DNA of 64,000 nt from an uncultured Tenacibaculum sp. (GCF_947498805.1 NZ_CANMLT010000001.1:434001-498000); one strand, 5' to 3'; positions 5,724 through 15,574 are shown, numbered from the stretch's first letter. Program-made: numbers and translations. The notes: generated by a model not told the origin, from the sequence alone.

Positions 5724-6911
5724 ATGAAAAGAGTAGTAGTTGGACTTTCTGGAGGTGTTGATAGTAGTGTTACCGCATACTTGTTAAAAGAGCAGGGATA
5801 CGAGGTGATAGGACTATTTATGAAAAATTGGCACGATGATTCGGTAACTATTTCCAATGAATGTCCTTGGTTGGAAGATAGTAACGATGCAATGATTGTT
5901 GCTGATAAATTAGGAATTCCTTTTCAAACAGTAGATTTGAGTGAACAATACAAAGAACGTATTGTTGATTATATGTTTAATGAGTACGAAAAAGGACGTA
6001 CTCCGAATCCAGATGTTTTATGTAATCGCGAAATTAAGTTTGACGTATTTATGGATATTGCGTTAAGCTTAGGGGCAGATTATGTAGCTACGGGTCACTA
6101 TTGTAGAAAAGGAGAGGAGATAATTGATGGAAAACCTGTATATAAATTATTAGCAGGTAAAGATGGAAATAAAGATCAATCATACTTTTTGTGTCAATTG
6201 TCACAAGAGCAATTATCCAAAGCCTTGTTTCCAATTGGAGAATTAACAAAACCAGAGGTAAGAGAAATCGCAAAGGAAGCAGATTTAATTACAGCTGATA
6301 AAAAGGATTCTCAAGGATTATGTTTTATTGGGAAAGTGAGATTGCCAGATTTCTTACAACAAAAATTACAACCAAAAGAAGGAGTAATTGTACAAATTCC
6401 TTCAGATTATACAGAGTATACTAAATCTACACCAAAGTTTGCTGATAAAGAAGCTGAGTTGGCATATCATTCAACAAAGTTTGTTTACCAAAAGGAAGAT
6501 GGTAAAGTAGTAGGGAAACATCAAGGTGCTCATTATTTCACCAAAGGACAACGTAAAGGCTTGGCTGTAGGAGGTACCAAGGAACCTTTGTTTGTAATTG
6601 AAACAGATGTTGATACCAACGTAATTTATACAGGAGAAGGAAAGAGTCACCAAGGATTATATAGAAACGTACTTTTTGTATCGAACGAGGAGTTGCATTG
6701 GGTGCGTGAAGATTTAGCATTAGATACTGGAGAGGAGATGGAGGTAGAAGCAAGAATTCGTTATCGTCAAGCTTTAGAAAAAGCAGTTTTACATAAAACA
6801 GATAAAGGAATTTATGTGGAGTTTGAAAATGCGCAATCAGCAATCCAAGAAGGGCAATTTGTAGCTTGGTATAAAGATGAAGAGTTATTAGGTTCTGGTG
6901 TGATTTCTTAG
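5724..6911 (+). CDS. mnmA: tRNA 2-thiouridine(34) synthase MnmA
   Basis: A 395-aa enzyme that installs sulfur on the wobble uridine of Lys, Glu and Gln tRNAs using ATP. The PP-loop [10 protein letters not shown] is at residues 7-16. The two catalytic cysteines are Cys100 (in LCNREIKF) and Cys200 (in QGLCFIG), with GHYCRK near 124 and DQSYFL near 151. The C-terminal β-barrel contains [13 protein letters not shown]. Length is somewhat over the usual 360-380 because of an extra segment near 215-260. It is followed 15 bp later by a membrane-protein gene and is probably co-transcribed with it. Confidence 0.95.
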   Translation: MKRVVVGLSGGVDSSVTAYLLKEQGYEVIGLFMKNWHDDSVTISNECPWLEDSNDAMIVADKLGIPFQTVDLSEQYKERIVDYMFNEYEKGRTPNPDVLCNREIKFDVFMDIALSLGADYVATGHYCRKGEEIIDGKPVYKLLAGKDGNKDQSYFLCQLSQEQLSKALFPIGELTKPEVREIAKEADLITADKKDSQGLCFIGKVRLPDFLQQKLQPKEGVIVQIPSDYTEYTKSTPKFADKEAELAYHSTKFVYQKEDGKVVGKHQGAHYFTKGQRKGLAVGGTKEPLFVIETDVDTNVIYTGEGKSHQGLYRNVLFVSNEELHWVREDLALDTGEEMEVEARIRYRQALEKAVLHKTDKGIYVEFENAQSAIQEGQFVAWYKDEELLGSGVIS

Positions 6912-6926
6912 AATAAAGAAAATTGT

Positions 6927-7697
6927 ATGAAAATAAGAACAGAAAAAGATGTAAGAGAATTAGATGAAAAGATAAAAAGAGAATTAGGAATAGATGTTAG
7001 AAAGTATAGAAATGAAGAAGTAGTTGCTAGTTTTTCTGAATTAATCTCTTTGCCAAGTTATATAGTCTCTTGGGTGATAAGACCTATACTTTTTGCACTG
7101 TTGCTTTTTATTGCGGGTTATTATACACTTAATTTAGTACATATCGAATATTTGATTTATTCGATAATTGGACTTGTTTTATACCTTTTTGCTGGAGTTT
7201 CTTTTGGTTTACTATTATTGTTGATTAAAATGAAGAAGGATATATGGAGTGTTGTAGATTACACTTTAGATATCATGAAATCTGCAGTTAAAGATTTAGC
7301 AAGTGTCAATAACCAAATAACAGAAGAAAATAAAAAAAATGTCCTATCCCTTTTATTCAAAGGGATATTACACATTGTAACTATACCTATGTTTACCGAG
7401 ATTATAACGAGCAAAATACCAATAGTTGGTTTTTTACTTAGTAAGTTATTAAAGAAGGTTTTGGTGTTAATTTCAGATAGGTTGAAGTTTGAAGAAACCG
7501 ATATGTTAACTTCAAAAGAAACTTTTACTACTGGTGAATCTGGAGTTGTGAAATCTTATATGATAACTATCGAGAGTGCTTCTAAGGGACTTGAAAAACT
7601 TACAAGTTTTACATTTAAAATAGCACGTTTTCCGATCATCTTACTTTTTGGATTATCATTTATTTTATTGTTCCTTTTTCTTTATTTAATACATTAA
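6927..7697 (+). CDS. Membrane protein of unknown function
   Basis: A 256-aa protein that I do not recognise. The first 38 residues are charged and probably cytosolic. Two hydrophobic helices follow (about 41-65 and 70-98), then a mixed region with a hydrophobic stretch near 150-175 (IVTIPMFTEIITSKIPIVGFLLSKLL), and a final hydrophobic helix at 232-255. It is likely an inner-membrane protein. It starts 15 bp after mnmA and ends before a strong terminator at 7802, so it shares mnmA's transcript; a functional link is not evident. Confidence 0.6.
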   Translation: MKIRTEKDVRELDEKIKRELGIDVRKYRNEEVVASFSELISLPSYIVSWVIRPILFALLLFIAGYYTLNLVHIEYLIYSIIGLVLYLFAGVSFGLLLLLIKMKKDIWSVVDYTLDIMKSAVKDLASVNNQITEENKKNVLSLLFKGILHIVTIPMFTEIITSKIPIVGFLLSKLLKKVLVLISDRLKFEETDMLTSKETFTTGESGVVKSYMITIESASKGLEKLTSFTFKIARFPIILLFGLSFILLFLFLYLIH

Positions 7698-7801
7698 AAA
7701 TACTCTAAAAATGAGTTAGAGTGTTGAAACTGATATAAGGAAGAATTATTCGGTTTTGGTTTAATTTTATAAAAAGATTTTCAAAAAATATATTTTTTAA
7801 G

Positions 7802-7827
7802 ACCTCGAATATTTCGAGGTTTTTTTG
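7802..7827 (+). terminator. Terminator of the mnmA operon
   Basis: ACCTCGAA/TTCGAGGT 8-bp stem with a 3-nt loop and seven T. Confidence 0.8.
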
Positions 7828-7859
7828 TGCTTATTAGTTAATGATTGTACATTTACCCT

Positions 7860-8792
7860 ATGCAAAATAAGATTACCAAACTATTTAATATACAACATCC
7901 AATTGTTCAAGGTGGAATGATTTGGGTTTCAGGATGGAAACTAGCATCAGCAGTATCAAATGCAGGTGGATTAGGGTTAATTGGAGCTGGTTCTATGTAT
8001 CCAGATGTATTAAGAGAACATATTCAAAAATGTAAAAAAGCAACAGATAAGCCTTTTGGAGTAAACGTACCCATGCTGTATCCAGATATTGAGCAAATAA
8101 TGGATATTATTGTTGAAGAAGGGGTGAAAATTGTATTTACTTCTGCAGGAAACCCAAAAACATGGACTTCCTTTTTAAAAGAAAAGGGAATCACTGTGGT
8201 ACATGTAGTAAGTTCGGTGAAATTTGCGTTAAAAGCAGAAGCAGCAGGTGTAGATGCAGTAGTTTGTGAAGGTTTTGAAGCTGGCGGTCATAATGGAAGG
8301 GAAGAAACAACTACATTCACTTTGATTCCAATGGTAAAGGAGCAAGTAAAAATACCGGTAATTGCAGCTGGAGGAATAGGATCTGGAAGAGGAATGTTGG
8401 CAGCAATGGTATTAGGCGCGAATGGAGTGCAAATAGGTAGTCGTTTTGCAGCTACTTTAGAGTCTTCGGCACACGATAATTTTAAAAACACCATTGTAGA
8501 AGTTAAAGATGGAGGAACGCATTTAACCTTAAAGGAATTAGCTCCGGTAAGATTGGTTAAAAACAAGTTCTATAATGATGTTCAAGAATTGTATGCAAGT
8601 AATCCTACTATTGAGCAAATTAAAGAGCTGTTAGGACGTGCTAGAGCTAAAAGAGGTATGTTTGAAGGTGATTTAGAAGAAGGAGAATTAGAAATAGGAC
8701 AAATAGCCGGATTAATTCACGAAATTAAGTCAGCAAAGCAAGTTGTTGAGGAAATTGTAGAAGAATATAATAGTGTTAAGGCTAATTTTTAA
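7860..8792 (+). CDS. Nitronate monooxygenase-family flavoprotein
   Basis: A 310-aa TIM-barrel FMN enzyme of the 2-nitropropane dioxygenase/nitronate monooxygenase family. Visible features: the N-terminal IVQGGMIWVSGWKLASAVSNAGGLG, the catalytic-loop GFEAGGHNG near residue 145, and the phosphate-binding IAAGGIGSGRGMLAAMVLGANGVQIGSRF near 175-205. The ATG at 7860 (MQNKITKLF) is chosen over an in-frame TTG five codons earlier because the family begins at this point. Family members oxidise alkyl nitronates; related enoyl-ACP reductases (FabK) share the fold, so the physiological substrate is uncertain. Confidence 0.85.
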   Translation: MQNKITKLFNIQHPIVQGGMIWVSGWKLASAVSNAGGLGLIGAGSMYPDVLREHIQKCKKATDKPFGVNVPMLYPDIEQIMDIIVEEGVKIVFTSAGNPKTWTSFLKEKGITVVHVVSSVKFALKAEAAGVDAVVCEGFEAGGHNGREETTTFTLIPMVKEQVKIPVIAAGGIGSGRGMLAAMVLGANGVQIGSRFAATLESSAHDNFKNTIVEVKDGGTHLTLKELAPVRLVKNKFYNDVQELYASNPTIEQIKELLGRARAKRGMFEGDLEEGELEIGQIAGLIHEIKSAKQVVEEIVEEYNSVKANF

Positions 8793-8816
8793 AAGAAGAT
8801 AGCTAACTCATAAAAT

Positions 8817-8850
8817 AAAAAAGCAGGAAGTTCAACTTCCTGCTTTTTTA
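8817..8850. terminator. Bidirectional terminator
   Basis: AGCAGGAAG/CTTCCTGCT stem flanked by A-run and T-run, between convergent genes ending at 8792 and 8870. Confidence 0.85.
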
Positions 8851-8869
8851 ATATATAATATTATTAAGA

Positions 8870-10006
8870 TTAGTAATTTACATAATCTACAATCTCTAAT
8901 CCATATCCAATCATACCTACACGTTTTGTTTGTTTCGTATTTGAAACCAAACGTAATTTATGAATGTGTAAATCGTGTAAGATCTGTGCTCCAATTCCAA
9001 AATCTTTATTGTCCATTACCACATTTGGAGCTTTCATGATTCCGTTTGCTTGATTCTCTTGTAATAAGCGTAACCTACTTAGTAAGTTTAATGCTTCTCT
9101 TTGTTGATTAATGAAAATAATAGCACCTCTACCTTCTTCATTAACAACCTTAAACATTTGATCTAATTTCTTATCGGCATTATTCGTTAATGTTCCTAAG
9201 ATATCATTGTTTACTAAAGTAGAATTTATTCTGGTTAAAATAGCCTCATTTTTAGTCCAAGTACCTTTGGTTAACGCAATATGAATTTGCTTATTTGTTG
9301 TTTGTTGGTAAGCTCTTAATCTAAATTCTCCAAAACGAGTTTCAATTGTAAAATCTTCTTTCTTTTCAATTAAAGAGTCATGCTCCATACGATAAGCTAC
9401 TAAATCTTCAATTGAAACAATTTTTAAATCGAACTTTTCTGCAACTTCTAAAAGTTGAGGTAAACGAGCCATGGTACCATCTTCATTCATGATCTCTACA
9501 ATAACACCAGCTGGTTGTAATCCTGCTAAACGAGCAAAATCAATAGCTGCTTCAGTATGACCAGTTCTTCTTAAAACACCACCATTTTTAGCTTTTAAAG
9601 GAAAGATGTGTCCAGGACGAGCCAAATCAAAAGGTTTTGTTTCTTCGTCGATTAAAGCTTCAATGGTTTTAGCTCTATCAGATGCCGAAATTCCTGTAGT
9701 TACTCCTTTTCCTCTTAAATCTACAGATACGGTAAAAGCAGTTTCCATAGGGTCAGTATTATTACTAACCATCATTCCTAATTCTAATTCTTTACAGCGA
9801 TCTTCGGTAAGAGGGGTACATATCAACCCTCTACCATGTGTTGCCATAAAGTTGATCATTTCTGGAGTAACCATTTCTGCTGCGGCAACAAAATCTCCTT
9901 CATTCTCTCTATCTTCATCATCAACTACAATAATTACTTTACCATTTTTAATGTCTTCAATGGCTTCTTTTATTGTGTTTAGTTGTATTTTAGTTTGTGT
10001 TGTCAT
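8870..10006 (-). CDS. ribB: DHBP synthase with degenerate GTP cyclohydrolase II domain
   Basis: A 378-aa protein for riboflavin synthesis. Residues 1-205 are a full 3,4-dihydroxy-2-butanone 4-phosphate synthase: DDEDRENEGDFV at 29-40, HGRGLICTPL near 57-66 and RTGHTEAAIDF near 146. Residues about 215-378 have the length and position of GTP cyclohydrolase II, but the zinc-binding Cys triad is missing: the stretch where C-x10-C-x-C should lie reads RINSTLVNNDILGTLTNNAD. Only EEGRGAIIF remains of the GCHII signature. The second domain is therefore probably inactive, as in several other Bacteroidetes, and a separate RibA would be needed. The start is 3 bp from the stop of the upstream LptF/G-type gene, so the two are probably co-transcribed. 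Confidence 0.9.
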   Translation of the reverse strand: MTTQTKIQLNTIKEAIEDIKNGKVIIVVDDEDRENEGDFVAAAEMVTPEMINFMATHGRGLICTPLTEDRCKELELGMMVSNNTDPMETAFTVSVDLRGKGVTTGISASDRAKTIEALIDEETKPFDLARPGHIFPLKAKNGGVLRRTGHTEAAIDFARLAGLQPAGVIVEIMNEDGTMARLPQLLEVAEKFDLKIVSIEDLVAYRMEHDSLIEKKEDFTIETRFGEFRLRAYQQTTNKQIHIALTKGTWTKNEAILTRINSTLVNNDILGTLTNNADKKLDQMFKVVNEEGRGAIIFINQQREALNLLSRLRLLQENQANGIMKAPNVVMDNKDFGIGAQILHDLHIHKLRLVSNTKQTKRVGMIGYGLEIVDYVNY

Positions 10007-10008
10007 TG

Positions 10009-11454
10009 TTATGTTGTTTTCTCTTTTGAGAATAGTTTTTTGAAAAATTGTGTTATCGGAGCAAAAAGACTTGAGAAATTAAATAACCCCTTGTCTTGTG
10101 TTGCTCTAATCGTTAGTGTTAAGGCTAAAGGAAACATAAGTGCTACCGATAACCAAGAACCTGTAATTGCTGTTAATGAGCTTTCTTCTGCTAAATTACG
10201 GCCAAATGTATTAGAAAAAAAGTACAATACATAAATTGCAATAGCCAATATCATCGGAAGTCCCATACCACCTTTTCTAATAATAGAACCTAAAGGGGCT
10301 CCAATAAAAAATAATATTAAGCAAGAAAGAGAAAAAGCAATACGGTTGTAGTATTCAATATCGTAAAGGTTTAAGTACTTTCTTTTATTTCTTAAAGTGT
10401 CTTTGTTAGCTCTGTTATTATTGAGCGTACGCTCCATTTTAGAAACGGCAGAAGTAAGGATGTTTACTTTTTCGTTCAATTCAAAATTATCCAATACTTC
10501 TATAGAAAGCTCCTTGTTTTTTAAGGAATCTGGATATTGATGTAAGTCTTTAATATCAATAGGTAAAAACAGATTTTGTGCTCTACTATCTATAAAATTG
10601 TCATAACTTGTTTTAAGTATTGGAATAGTGTCTTTTAACTGTTGTAAACTCAACATATTAAAATTACTCTTATATTTTTCATCTTCAATATTGTTGTCCG
10701 AAAAAGAAGAGATATCTATATTAATAGTATATTCATCAAACTTTGCTTGTGAGGCTGGCATTCTCTGGCGTTCTTTATATGAACTTCCGTTTTTTACATG
10801 ATGTTCAAAATAATGACCATCTCTTAAAATAAGGGTCATGTATTTGCTTCCTTCTTCAGAGATAATTTCACCTTTTTTAGCAGTTATAATTTTGTTGTTC
10901 CCTTTTCTACTAGACAAGTCGTAAATCATAACGCCTTCTAATAGGTTTTCATCTTTACCATATTTTTTGTCAAACTTAATTTGAAAATCAGGTATTTCGG
11001 TATTAAACCCTCCTGGAACTAAAGCTAAAGCAGGTTGTTTCTTTTTGATATTTACCTTCATGTTTAGTTGCTTCAGCATTGCATAAGGGTACACATTATT
11101 TAAGAAGATGAAATTTAAGCCACTCATTAAAACGGCAAAAAGTACTAATGGACGAACCATACGCTGTAAAGAAACTCCAGCAGATTTGGCAGCCGCAAAC
11201 TCGTAGTTTTCTGATAGGCTACCTAAAGTCATTATTGATGAAAGTAATACTCCAATGGGCAAGGCTTGAGGTGTTACTATAAGCGCAGTGTACCAAAGGA
11301 ACTTTAATATAATAACAATACCAATCCCTTTCCCTGCAATATTATCAAATGCAAGCCATAAAGCCTGCATTACCAATACGAATAAGATGATAAAAAAAGT
11401 TGCTAAAAAGGGAATTAAGAAACTTTTTAATATATATCTGTCTAATGTTTTCAC
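10009..11454 (-). CDS. LptF/LptG family permease
   Basis: A 481-aa inner-membrane permease of the YjgP/YjgQ family, a part of the LPS exporter that moves lipopolysaccharide from the inner membrane to the periplasmic bridge. It opens with LDRYILKSFLIPFLATFFIIL and has three N-terminal helices (about 12-34, 52-75, 98-122), a large periplasmic β-jellyroll region (about 130-365), and three C-terminal helices including IAFSLSCLILFFIGAPLGSIIRKGG. LptF and LptG cannot be distinguished here. The length exceeds the E. coli proteins (about 360) because of extra periplasmic segments, which is common in this phylum. A TAnnTTTG box lies very close to the ATG. Confidence 0.85.
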   Translation of the reverse strand: MKTLDRYILKSFLIPFLATFFIILFVLVMQALWLAFDNIAGKGIGIVIILKFLWYTALIVTPQALPIGVLLSSIMTLGSLSENYEFAAAKSAGVSLQRMVRPLVLFAVLMSGLNFIFLNNVYPYAMLKQLNMKVNIKKKQPALALVPGGFNTEIPDFQIKFDKKYGKDENLLEGVMIYDLSSRKGNNKIITAKKGEIISEEGSKYMTLILRDGHYFEHHVKNGSSYKERQRMPASQAKFDEYTINIDISSFSDNNIEDEKYKSNFNMLSLQQLKDTIPILKTSYDNFIDSRAQNLFLPIDIKDLHQYPDSLKNKELSIEVLDNFELNEKVNILTSAVSKMERTLNNNRANKDTLRNKRKYLNLYDIEYYNRIAFSLSCLILFFIGAPLGSIIRKGGMGLPMILAIAIYVLYFFSNTFGRNLAEESSLTAITGSWLSVALMFPLALTLTIRATQDKGLFNFSSLFAPITQFFKKLFSKEKTT

Positions 11455-11459
11455 AGATG

Positions 11460-11467
11460 CAAAGTTA
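11460..11467 (-). promoter_or_regulatory. -7 box of the LptF/G-ribB operon
   Basis: TAACTTTG on the minus strand. It is only 5 bp from the ATG at 11454, so the leader would be absent or nearly so if this box is used. Confidence 0.35.
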
Positions 11468-11545
11468 CTAGTTAGTTAGTACAAATAACACAAAAGTTTT
11501 GTTAATGATTCACAATTTCATCAACAAAACTTTCGATATTAGAAT

Positions 11546-12199
11546 TTAGTCTATATAATATCCTTGTTTTTCGTACTTAATTTTGTCAAAAGAGAATAAC
11601 TTTTCAGAAATAGGTTGATTACTTTTAAACTTGGTAATCGTAAAGGTTGTTTCCGCTCCGTTAGAACCAATTTGAACTAATTTATAAATGTGTTTTGTTT
11701 TTGCGTCAATACCTAACTGTACTTTTATGATATCAGAATTACTGTCAATAGGAGTTAAGTCAACAAACTGAATTTTACGTCCTTTACTGTTTCTCAGATC
11801 TCCCATTTTATAAGTATATCCTTCTTTATAAAAGGTTAATAATTTTGAAGGGTAAATAAATCCATCTTCCTCTTCTAAATCACCATTTGTAATATTAACT
11901 TCCTTCTCTTCAGTATTGATAACAACTAATTTTTTTCCATCAAAAACAAAGTTGTTCCCTAGATAATTTAAGTTGTATTTTTCACCAGCTAAGGTAATTT
12001 CACCACGAATAGGAGGGTCGTTTGTAATTCCAGCTTCTTTATTAACTAAGGTAGAATTAAAACCAATGGTCATATTTTCATAAGCTCCCATTTTCGAAGA
12101 TACTTCATCTAGTAAGCCTTTTGCTTGAGTAGATGTGTTTTGAGCGCTCATTTGAACGCTTAAAAATATACTTGCTAATAATATTCCTAGTTTTTTCAT
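11546..12199 (-). CDS. LolA-like outer-membrane lipoprotein carrier
   Basis: A 217-aa periplasmic protein with signal peptide MKKLGILLASIFLSVQMSA. The mature part is β-rich: QAKGLLDEVSSKMGAYENMTIGFN, then GEITLAGEKYNLNYLGNNFVFDGKKLVV, matching the LolA fold (helix, then a half-barrel strand ladder with 'D-G-K' turns). It would carry lipoproteins from the inner to the outer membrane. It sits 20 bp downstream of ftsK on the same strand, an arrangement common in Flavobacteriia. Confidence 0.8.
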   Translation of the reverse strand: MKKLGILLASIFLSVQMSAQNTSTQAKGLLDEVSSKMGAYENMTIGFNSTLVNKEAGITNDPPIRGEITLAGEKYNLNYLGNNFVFDGKKLVVINTEEKEVNITNGDLEEEDGFIYPSKLLTFYKEGYTYKMGDLRNSKGRKIQFVDLTPIDSNSDIIKVQLGIDAKTKHIYKLVQIGSNGAETTFTITKFKSNQPISEKLFSFDKIKYEKQGYYID

Positions 12200-12219
12200 T
12201 TTATGAATTCAATTCTTAA

Positions 12220-14625
12220 TTACTTATTTTTTTCATTTTCCAATAATTGCTCTAAAGCAATTAAATCAGGAACTAATACTTGACGAGCTTTACTTCCTTC
12301 AAATGGACCTACAATACCCGCAGCTTCTAATTGGTCTATCAATCTACCTGCTCTATTGTATCCCAGTTTTAACTTTCGTTGCAATAACGATGCCGAACCT
12401 TGTTGTGCTGTCACAATAACTTCAGCTGCTTCTTTAAATAGCTTGTCTCTATCTGCAATATCAATATCAAGATTTGTGCCACCTTCTTCACCAACATACT
12501 CAGGAAGTAGATGGGCTTCTGGATACGCTCTTTGAGAACCAATATAATCGGTGATTTTTTCAACTTCTGGTGTGTCAACAAAAGCACACTGAATACGAGT
12601 GATATCGTTTCCTCCAGAATACAACATGTCTCCACGACCAATTAATTGATCTGCACCTGGAGCATCTAAAATTGTTCTACTATCTATTTTTGAGGTTACC
12701 CTAAAAGCAATTCTAGAAGGGAAGTTTGCCTTAATAATACCCGTAATTACATTTACCGATGGTCTTTGGGTTGCTACAATTAAATGAATACCAATTGCAC
12801 GGGCTAATTGTGCCAAACGAGCAATAGGAGTTTCTACCTCCTTACCAGCGGTCATAATTAAATCGGCAAATTCATCAATAACCAAAACAATATATGGTAA
12901 GAACATATGTCCGTTTTCTGGATTTAATTTACGTGCTTTAAATTTTGCATTATACTCTTTGATATTACGAACCATGGCATTTTTAAGTAGCTCGTAACGG
13001 TTATCCATCTCAATACAAAGAGAGTTTAATGTATTAATTACTTTAGTGTTATCGGTAATAATAGCTTCTTCTGAATCTGGAAGTTTTGCTAAATAATGAC
13101 GCTCTATTTTATTAAATAAGGTAAGCTCTACTTTTTTAGGGTCTACTAAAACAAACTTAACCTCTGCAGGGTGTTTTCGATATAATAACGATGTTAATAT
13201 AGCATTTAGTCCAACAGATTTTCCTTGTCCTGTAGCCCCTGCCATAAGTAGGTGAGGCATTTTAGCTAAATCAACTACGAATGTTTCGTTAGAAATGGTT
13301 TTACCTAATGCAATAGGAAGTTCCATAGCTGATTCTTGGAATTTCTTAGAAGAAATTACAGAATGCATAGAAACGATGGTAGCTTTTTTATTTGGTACTT
13401 CAATACCAATAGTTCCTTTACCAGGTATCGGAGCAACAATACGAATTCCTAAAGCTGATAATGATAAAGCAATATCATCTTCTAAATTTTTAATTTTAGA
13501 AATACGAACTCCAGCTTCTGGAACGATTTCATATAATGTAATTGTTGGACCTACGGTTGCCTTTATTTGAGCAATACCAATTTTGTAGTTCTTTAAAGTT
13601 TCAACAATTTGATTCTTATTTGCCTCTAACTCCGTAGGATCAATAGAAATACTTTCGTTGTATTCTTTTAATAAATTAAATGTTGGGAACTTGAAGTTTC
13701 CAAGCTCTAATTTAGGGTCAAATTCTCCAAAATCTTTAACCAATTGATCCGATAAGTTTTCAGATACATGAGATTCTTCGGCAATTTTCTCTATCGCAAC
13801 TTCAACTTCTTTCTTTGTTTCTTCAGAAATCACTAAAGTAGGTTCCTCTATTGGCTTAACATCTAAAGGAATCTCTTCTTTTTTAGGTTCTTCTGGTTTA
13901 ATTTTCGAATGATTATTAATCGTAGGCTGTAAATTTTCTAAAGAAAGCTCAAAATCAGATTTTGCTTCATTGTCATCTACAGTAGGAGTTTGAATACTCT
14001 CTTTTTGTAGCTGCTCTTTCTCTTCCTGAGAAGCTTTTACCTTTTCATCAACAACTTCAGGAGTTATCTTAAATCGAAGAATTATATAGGCTACTAATAA
14101 GAACAATAAAAGAATAACAAGTCCTATTTTTCCTAGAAAAGTTTGTAAATATTCGTTTAATTCAAAACCAATTGTTCCAGATAACAAAGCAAGTTTTTTA
14201 TCTGTAAACCCTAAAGCAACAGAAATCCATAGCATTCCTAATAACCCCCAGTTCCAAGAGGAAATAATACTTTTTATTCTAGATTGAAGTAATATTCTAG
14301 CTCCACTAATAAAAAATAAGAAAACAAGCATAAAGGCACCAACTCCAAAACCTTTGTATATAAAAAGGTTGCTCAGTTTTGCACCAATTTGCCCTAAGAG
14401 ATTTTTAGCTCTAAAAGCTTTATTTGGAAATTGATTTAATGCACTTTGGTCTTCTTGCCAAGAAAAGAAAAAAGATATAAAAGCCACTAATAAGGCTAAA
14501 GAAAAAAGAATTAAAAACGTACCAAAAATACTTTGATTCTGTCTATTACTTATAAAAGATTTTATTTTAGGTGTAACAGGACTTTTAGGTGGTGTTTTTT
14601 TTCTTGCGGTTTTCTTTTTGGCCAT
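12220..14625 (-). CDS. ftsK: DNA translocase FtsK/SpoIIIE family
   Basis: An 801-aa translocase that moves chromosome ends through the closing septum. A basic start and four N-terminal membrane helices (about 32-58, 85-110, 125-145, 160-188) are followed by an acidic linker (190-300). The motor has Walker A GATGQGKSVG near 467 and Walker B VLVIDEFADLI near 585, plus LARAIGIHLIVATQRPSV. The γ winged helix LLQRKLKLGYNRAGRLIDQLE near 740-760 reads polarity sequences. Complete and of normal length for Bacteroidetes. Confidence 0.95.
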   Translation of the reverse strand: MAKKKTARKKTPPKSPVTPKIKSFISNRQNQSIFGTFLILFSLALLVAFISFFFSWQEDQSALNQFPNKAFRAKNLLGQIGAKLSNLFIYKGFGVGAFMLVFLFFISGARILLQSRIKSIISSWNWGLLGMLWISVALGFTDKKLALLSGTIGFELNEYLQTFLGKIGLVILLLFLLVAYIILRFKITPEVVDEKVKASQEEKEQLQKESIQTPTVDDNEAKSDFELSLENLQPTINNHSKIKPEEPKKEEIPLDVKPIEEPTLVISEETKKEVEVAIEKIAEESHVSENLSDQLVKDFGEFDPKLELGNFKFPTFNLLKEYNESISIDPTELEANKNQIVETLKNYKIGIAQIKATVGPTITLYEIVPEAGVRISKIKNLEDDIALSLSALGIRIVAPIPGKGTIGIEVPNKKATIVSMHSVISSKKFQESAMELPIALGKTISNETFVVDLAKMPHLLMAGATGQGKSVGLNAILTSLLYRKHPAEVKFVLVDPKKVELTLFNKIERHYLAKLPDSEEAIITDNTKVINTLNSLCIEMDNRYELLKNAMVRNIKEYNAKFKARKLNPENGHMFLPYIVLVIDEFADLIMTAGKEVETPIARLAQLARAIGIHLIVATQRPSVNVITGIIKANFPSRIAFRVTSKIDSRTILDAPGADQLIGRGDMLYSGGNDITRIQCAFVDTPEVEKITDYIGSQRAYPEAHLLPEYVGEEGGTNLDIDIADRDKLFKEAAEVIVTAQQGSASLLQRKLKLGYNRAGRLIDQLEAAGIVGPFEGSKARQVLVPDLIALEQLLENEKNK

Positions 14626-14656
14626 GAATATAAATTAGGTTGAGTGTATTACAACG

Positions 14657-15037
14657 TTAAAATATAACTATAATTTTAGGAAGATAAATAATAAAAAATA
14701 TAATTATAGATATAAGTGCAGCAAAGGCAGGAGCACCAGCTGCAATGTCTTTGATAAAACCGATTTTTTCATGGTAATCAGGATGAATAAAATCGGCAAC
14801 TTTTTCAACAGCGGTATTTAAAGCTTCAGCTACTAAGACCAATCCAATAGCCAAGCATTGAATCATCCATTCAATTGAAGAAATTTCAAAATAGAAACCT
14901 AATAAGGTTACTAAAACTGCTATAGAAAATTGAACTTTTATGCTGTCTTCTGTAGTTAACAGTAGCCACATACCTTTTAAGGCAAATTTAATACTTCGTA
15001 ATCTGCCCATTATAAAACCATCATTCGGGTTTTTCAT
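14657..15037 (-). CDS. Diacylglycerol kinase family protein
   Basis: A 126-aa inner-membrane protein of the prokaryotic DgkA/undecaprenol kinase family. The signature EALNTAVEKVADF is present near residues 74-86, with D97 in the IKDIAAGAPAFAAL motif near 91-104. Three helices are predicted (about 36-52, 56-75, 100-122). It phosphorylates diacylglycerol or undecaprenol; the sequence does not decide which. It lies between tpx and ftsK on the same strand with spacings of 7 and 31 bp, so a tpx-dgkA-ftsK-lolA transcript is plausible. Confidence 0.88.
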   Translation of the reverse strand: MKNPNDGFIMGRLRSIKFALKGMWLLLTTEDSIKVQFSIAVLVTLLGFYFEISSIEWMIQCLAIGLVLVAEALNTAVEKVADFIHPDYHEKIGFIKDIAAGAPAFAALISIIIFFIIYLPKIIVIF

Positions 15038-15044
15038 ACTATAC

Positions 15045-15542
15045 TTATAATGCTTTTAAAGCTGCTTCGTAATTTGGTTCGTCAACTATTTCAGGAACTT
15101 GTTCTGTATGTGTAACAACTCCTTCTTCATTAACCACTACGATACAACGAGAGTGTAAACTTGTTAAAGGACCATCTGTAATTTCTAAACCGTAATTTTT
15201 TCCAAAATTACCATCAACAAAGTCAGAAAGCATTACTACATTTTCAATTCCTTCTGCTCCACAAAATCTACCTTGTGCAAAAGGTAAATCTTTAGAAATA
15301 CATAAAACCTTTGTATTATCTAATCCAGCAGCTTGTTCGTTAAACTTTCTTACAGAAGTAGCACAAGTTCCAGTATCTACACTTGGAAAGATGTTTAATA
15401 CTAATTTTTGTCCTTTAAAATCAGAAATGCTTTTGCGTGATAAATCACCTGCAACCAATTCAAAATTAGGAGATTTTTCTCCAACTTTAGGTAAATTTCC
15501 GATTGTGTTTACTGGGTTTCCTTGTAAAGTAATTGCTGCCAT
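15045..15542 (-). CDS. tpx: Thiol peroxidase (atypical 2-Cys peroxiredoxin)
   Basis: A 165-aa enzyme that reduces hydroperoxides with thioredoxin. It begins MAAITLQGNPVNTIGNLPKVG, contains the catalytic motif PSVDTGTCATSVRKFNE (peroxidatic Cys near 60) and the resolving Cys in LPFAQGRFCGAEG near 94. I chose the ATG at 15542; a Met nine codons upstream gives a non-family extension, and a TAnnTTTG box at 15567-15574 would place the transcript start between the two. Confidence 0.93.
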   Translation of the reverse strand: MAAITLQGNPVNTIGNLPKVGEKSPNFELVAGDLSRKSISDFKGQKLVLNIFPSVDTGTCATSVRKFNEQAAGLDNTKVLCISKDLPFAQGRFCGAEGIENVVMLSDFVDGNFGKNYGLEITDGPLTSLHSRCIVVVNEEGVVTHTEQVPEIVDEPNYEAALKAL

Positions 15543-15566
15543 TTTTCTTTTTATTTTATCAGAATT

Positions 15567-15574
15567 CAAAGGTA
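15567..15574 (-). promoter_or_regulatory. -7 box of tpx
   Basis: TACCTTTG on the minus strand, 24 bp upstream of the preferred start at 15542; it overlaps the longer alternative start and so argues against it. Confidence 0.5.

Noticed and set aside
9606..10234. Plus-strand frames over ribB and the LptF/G permease
   Set aside because: They lie opposite conserved coding sequence and show no protein-like pattern.
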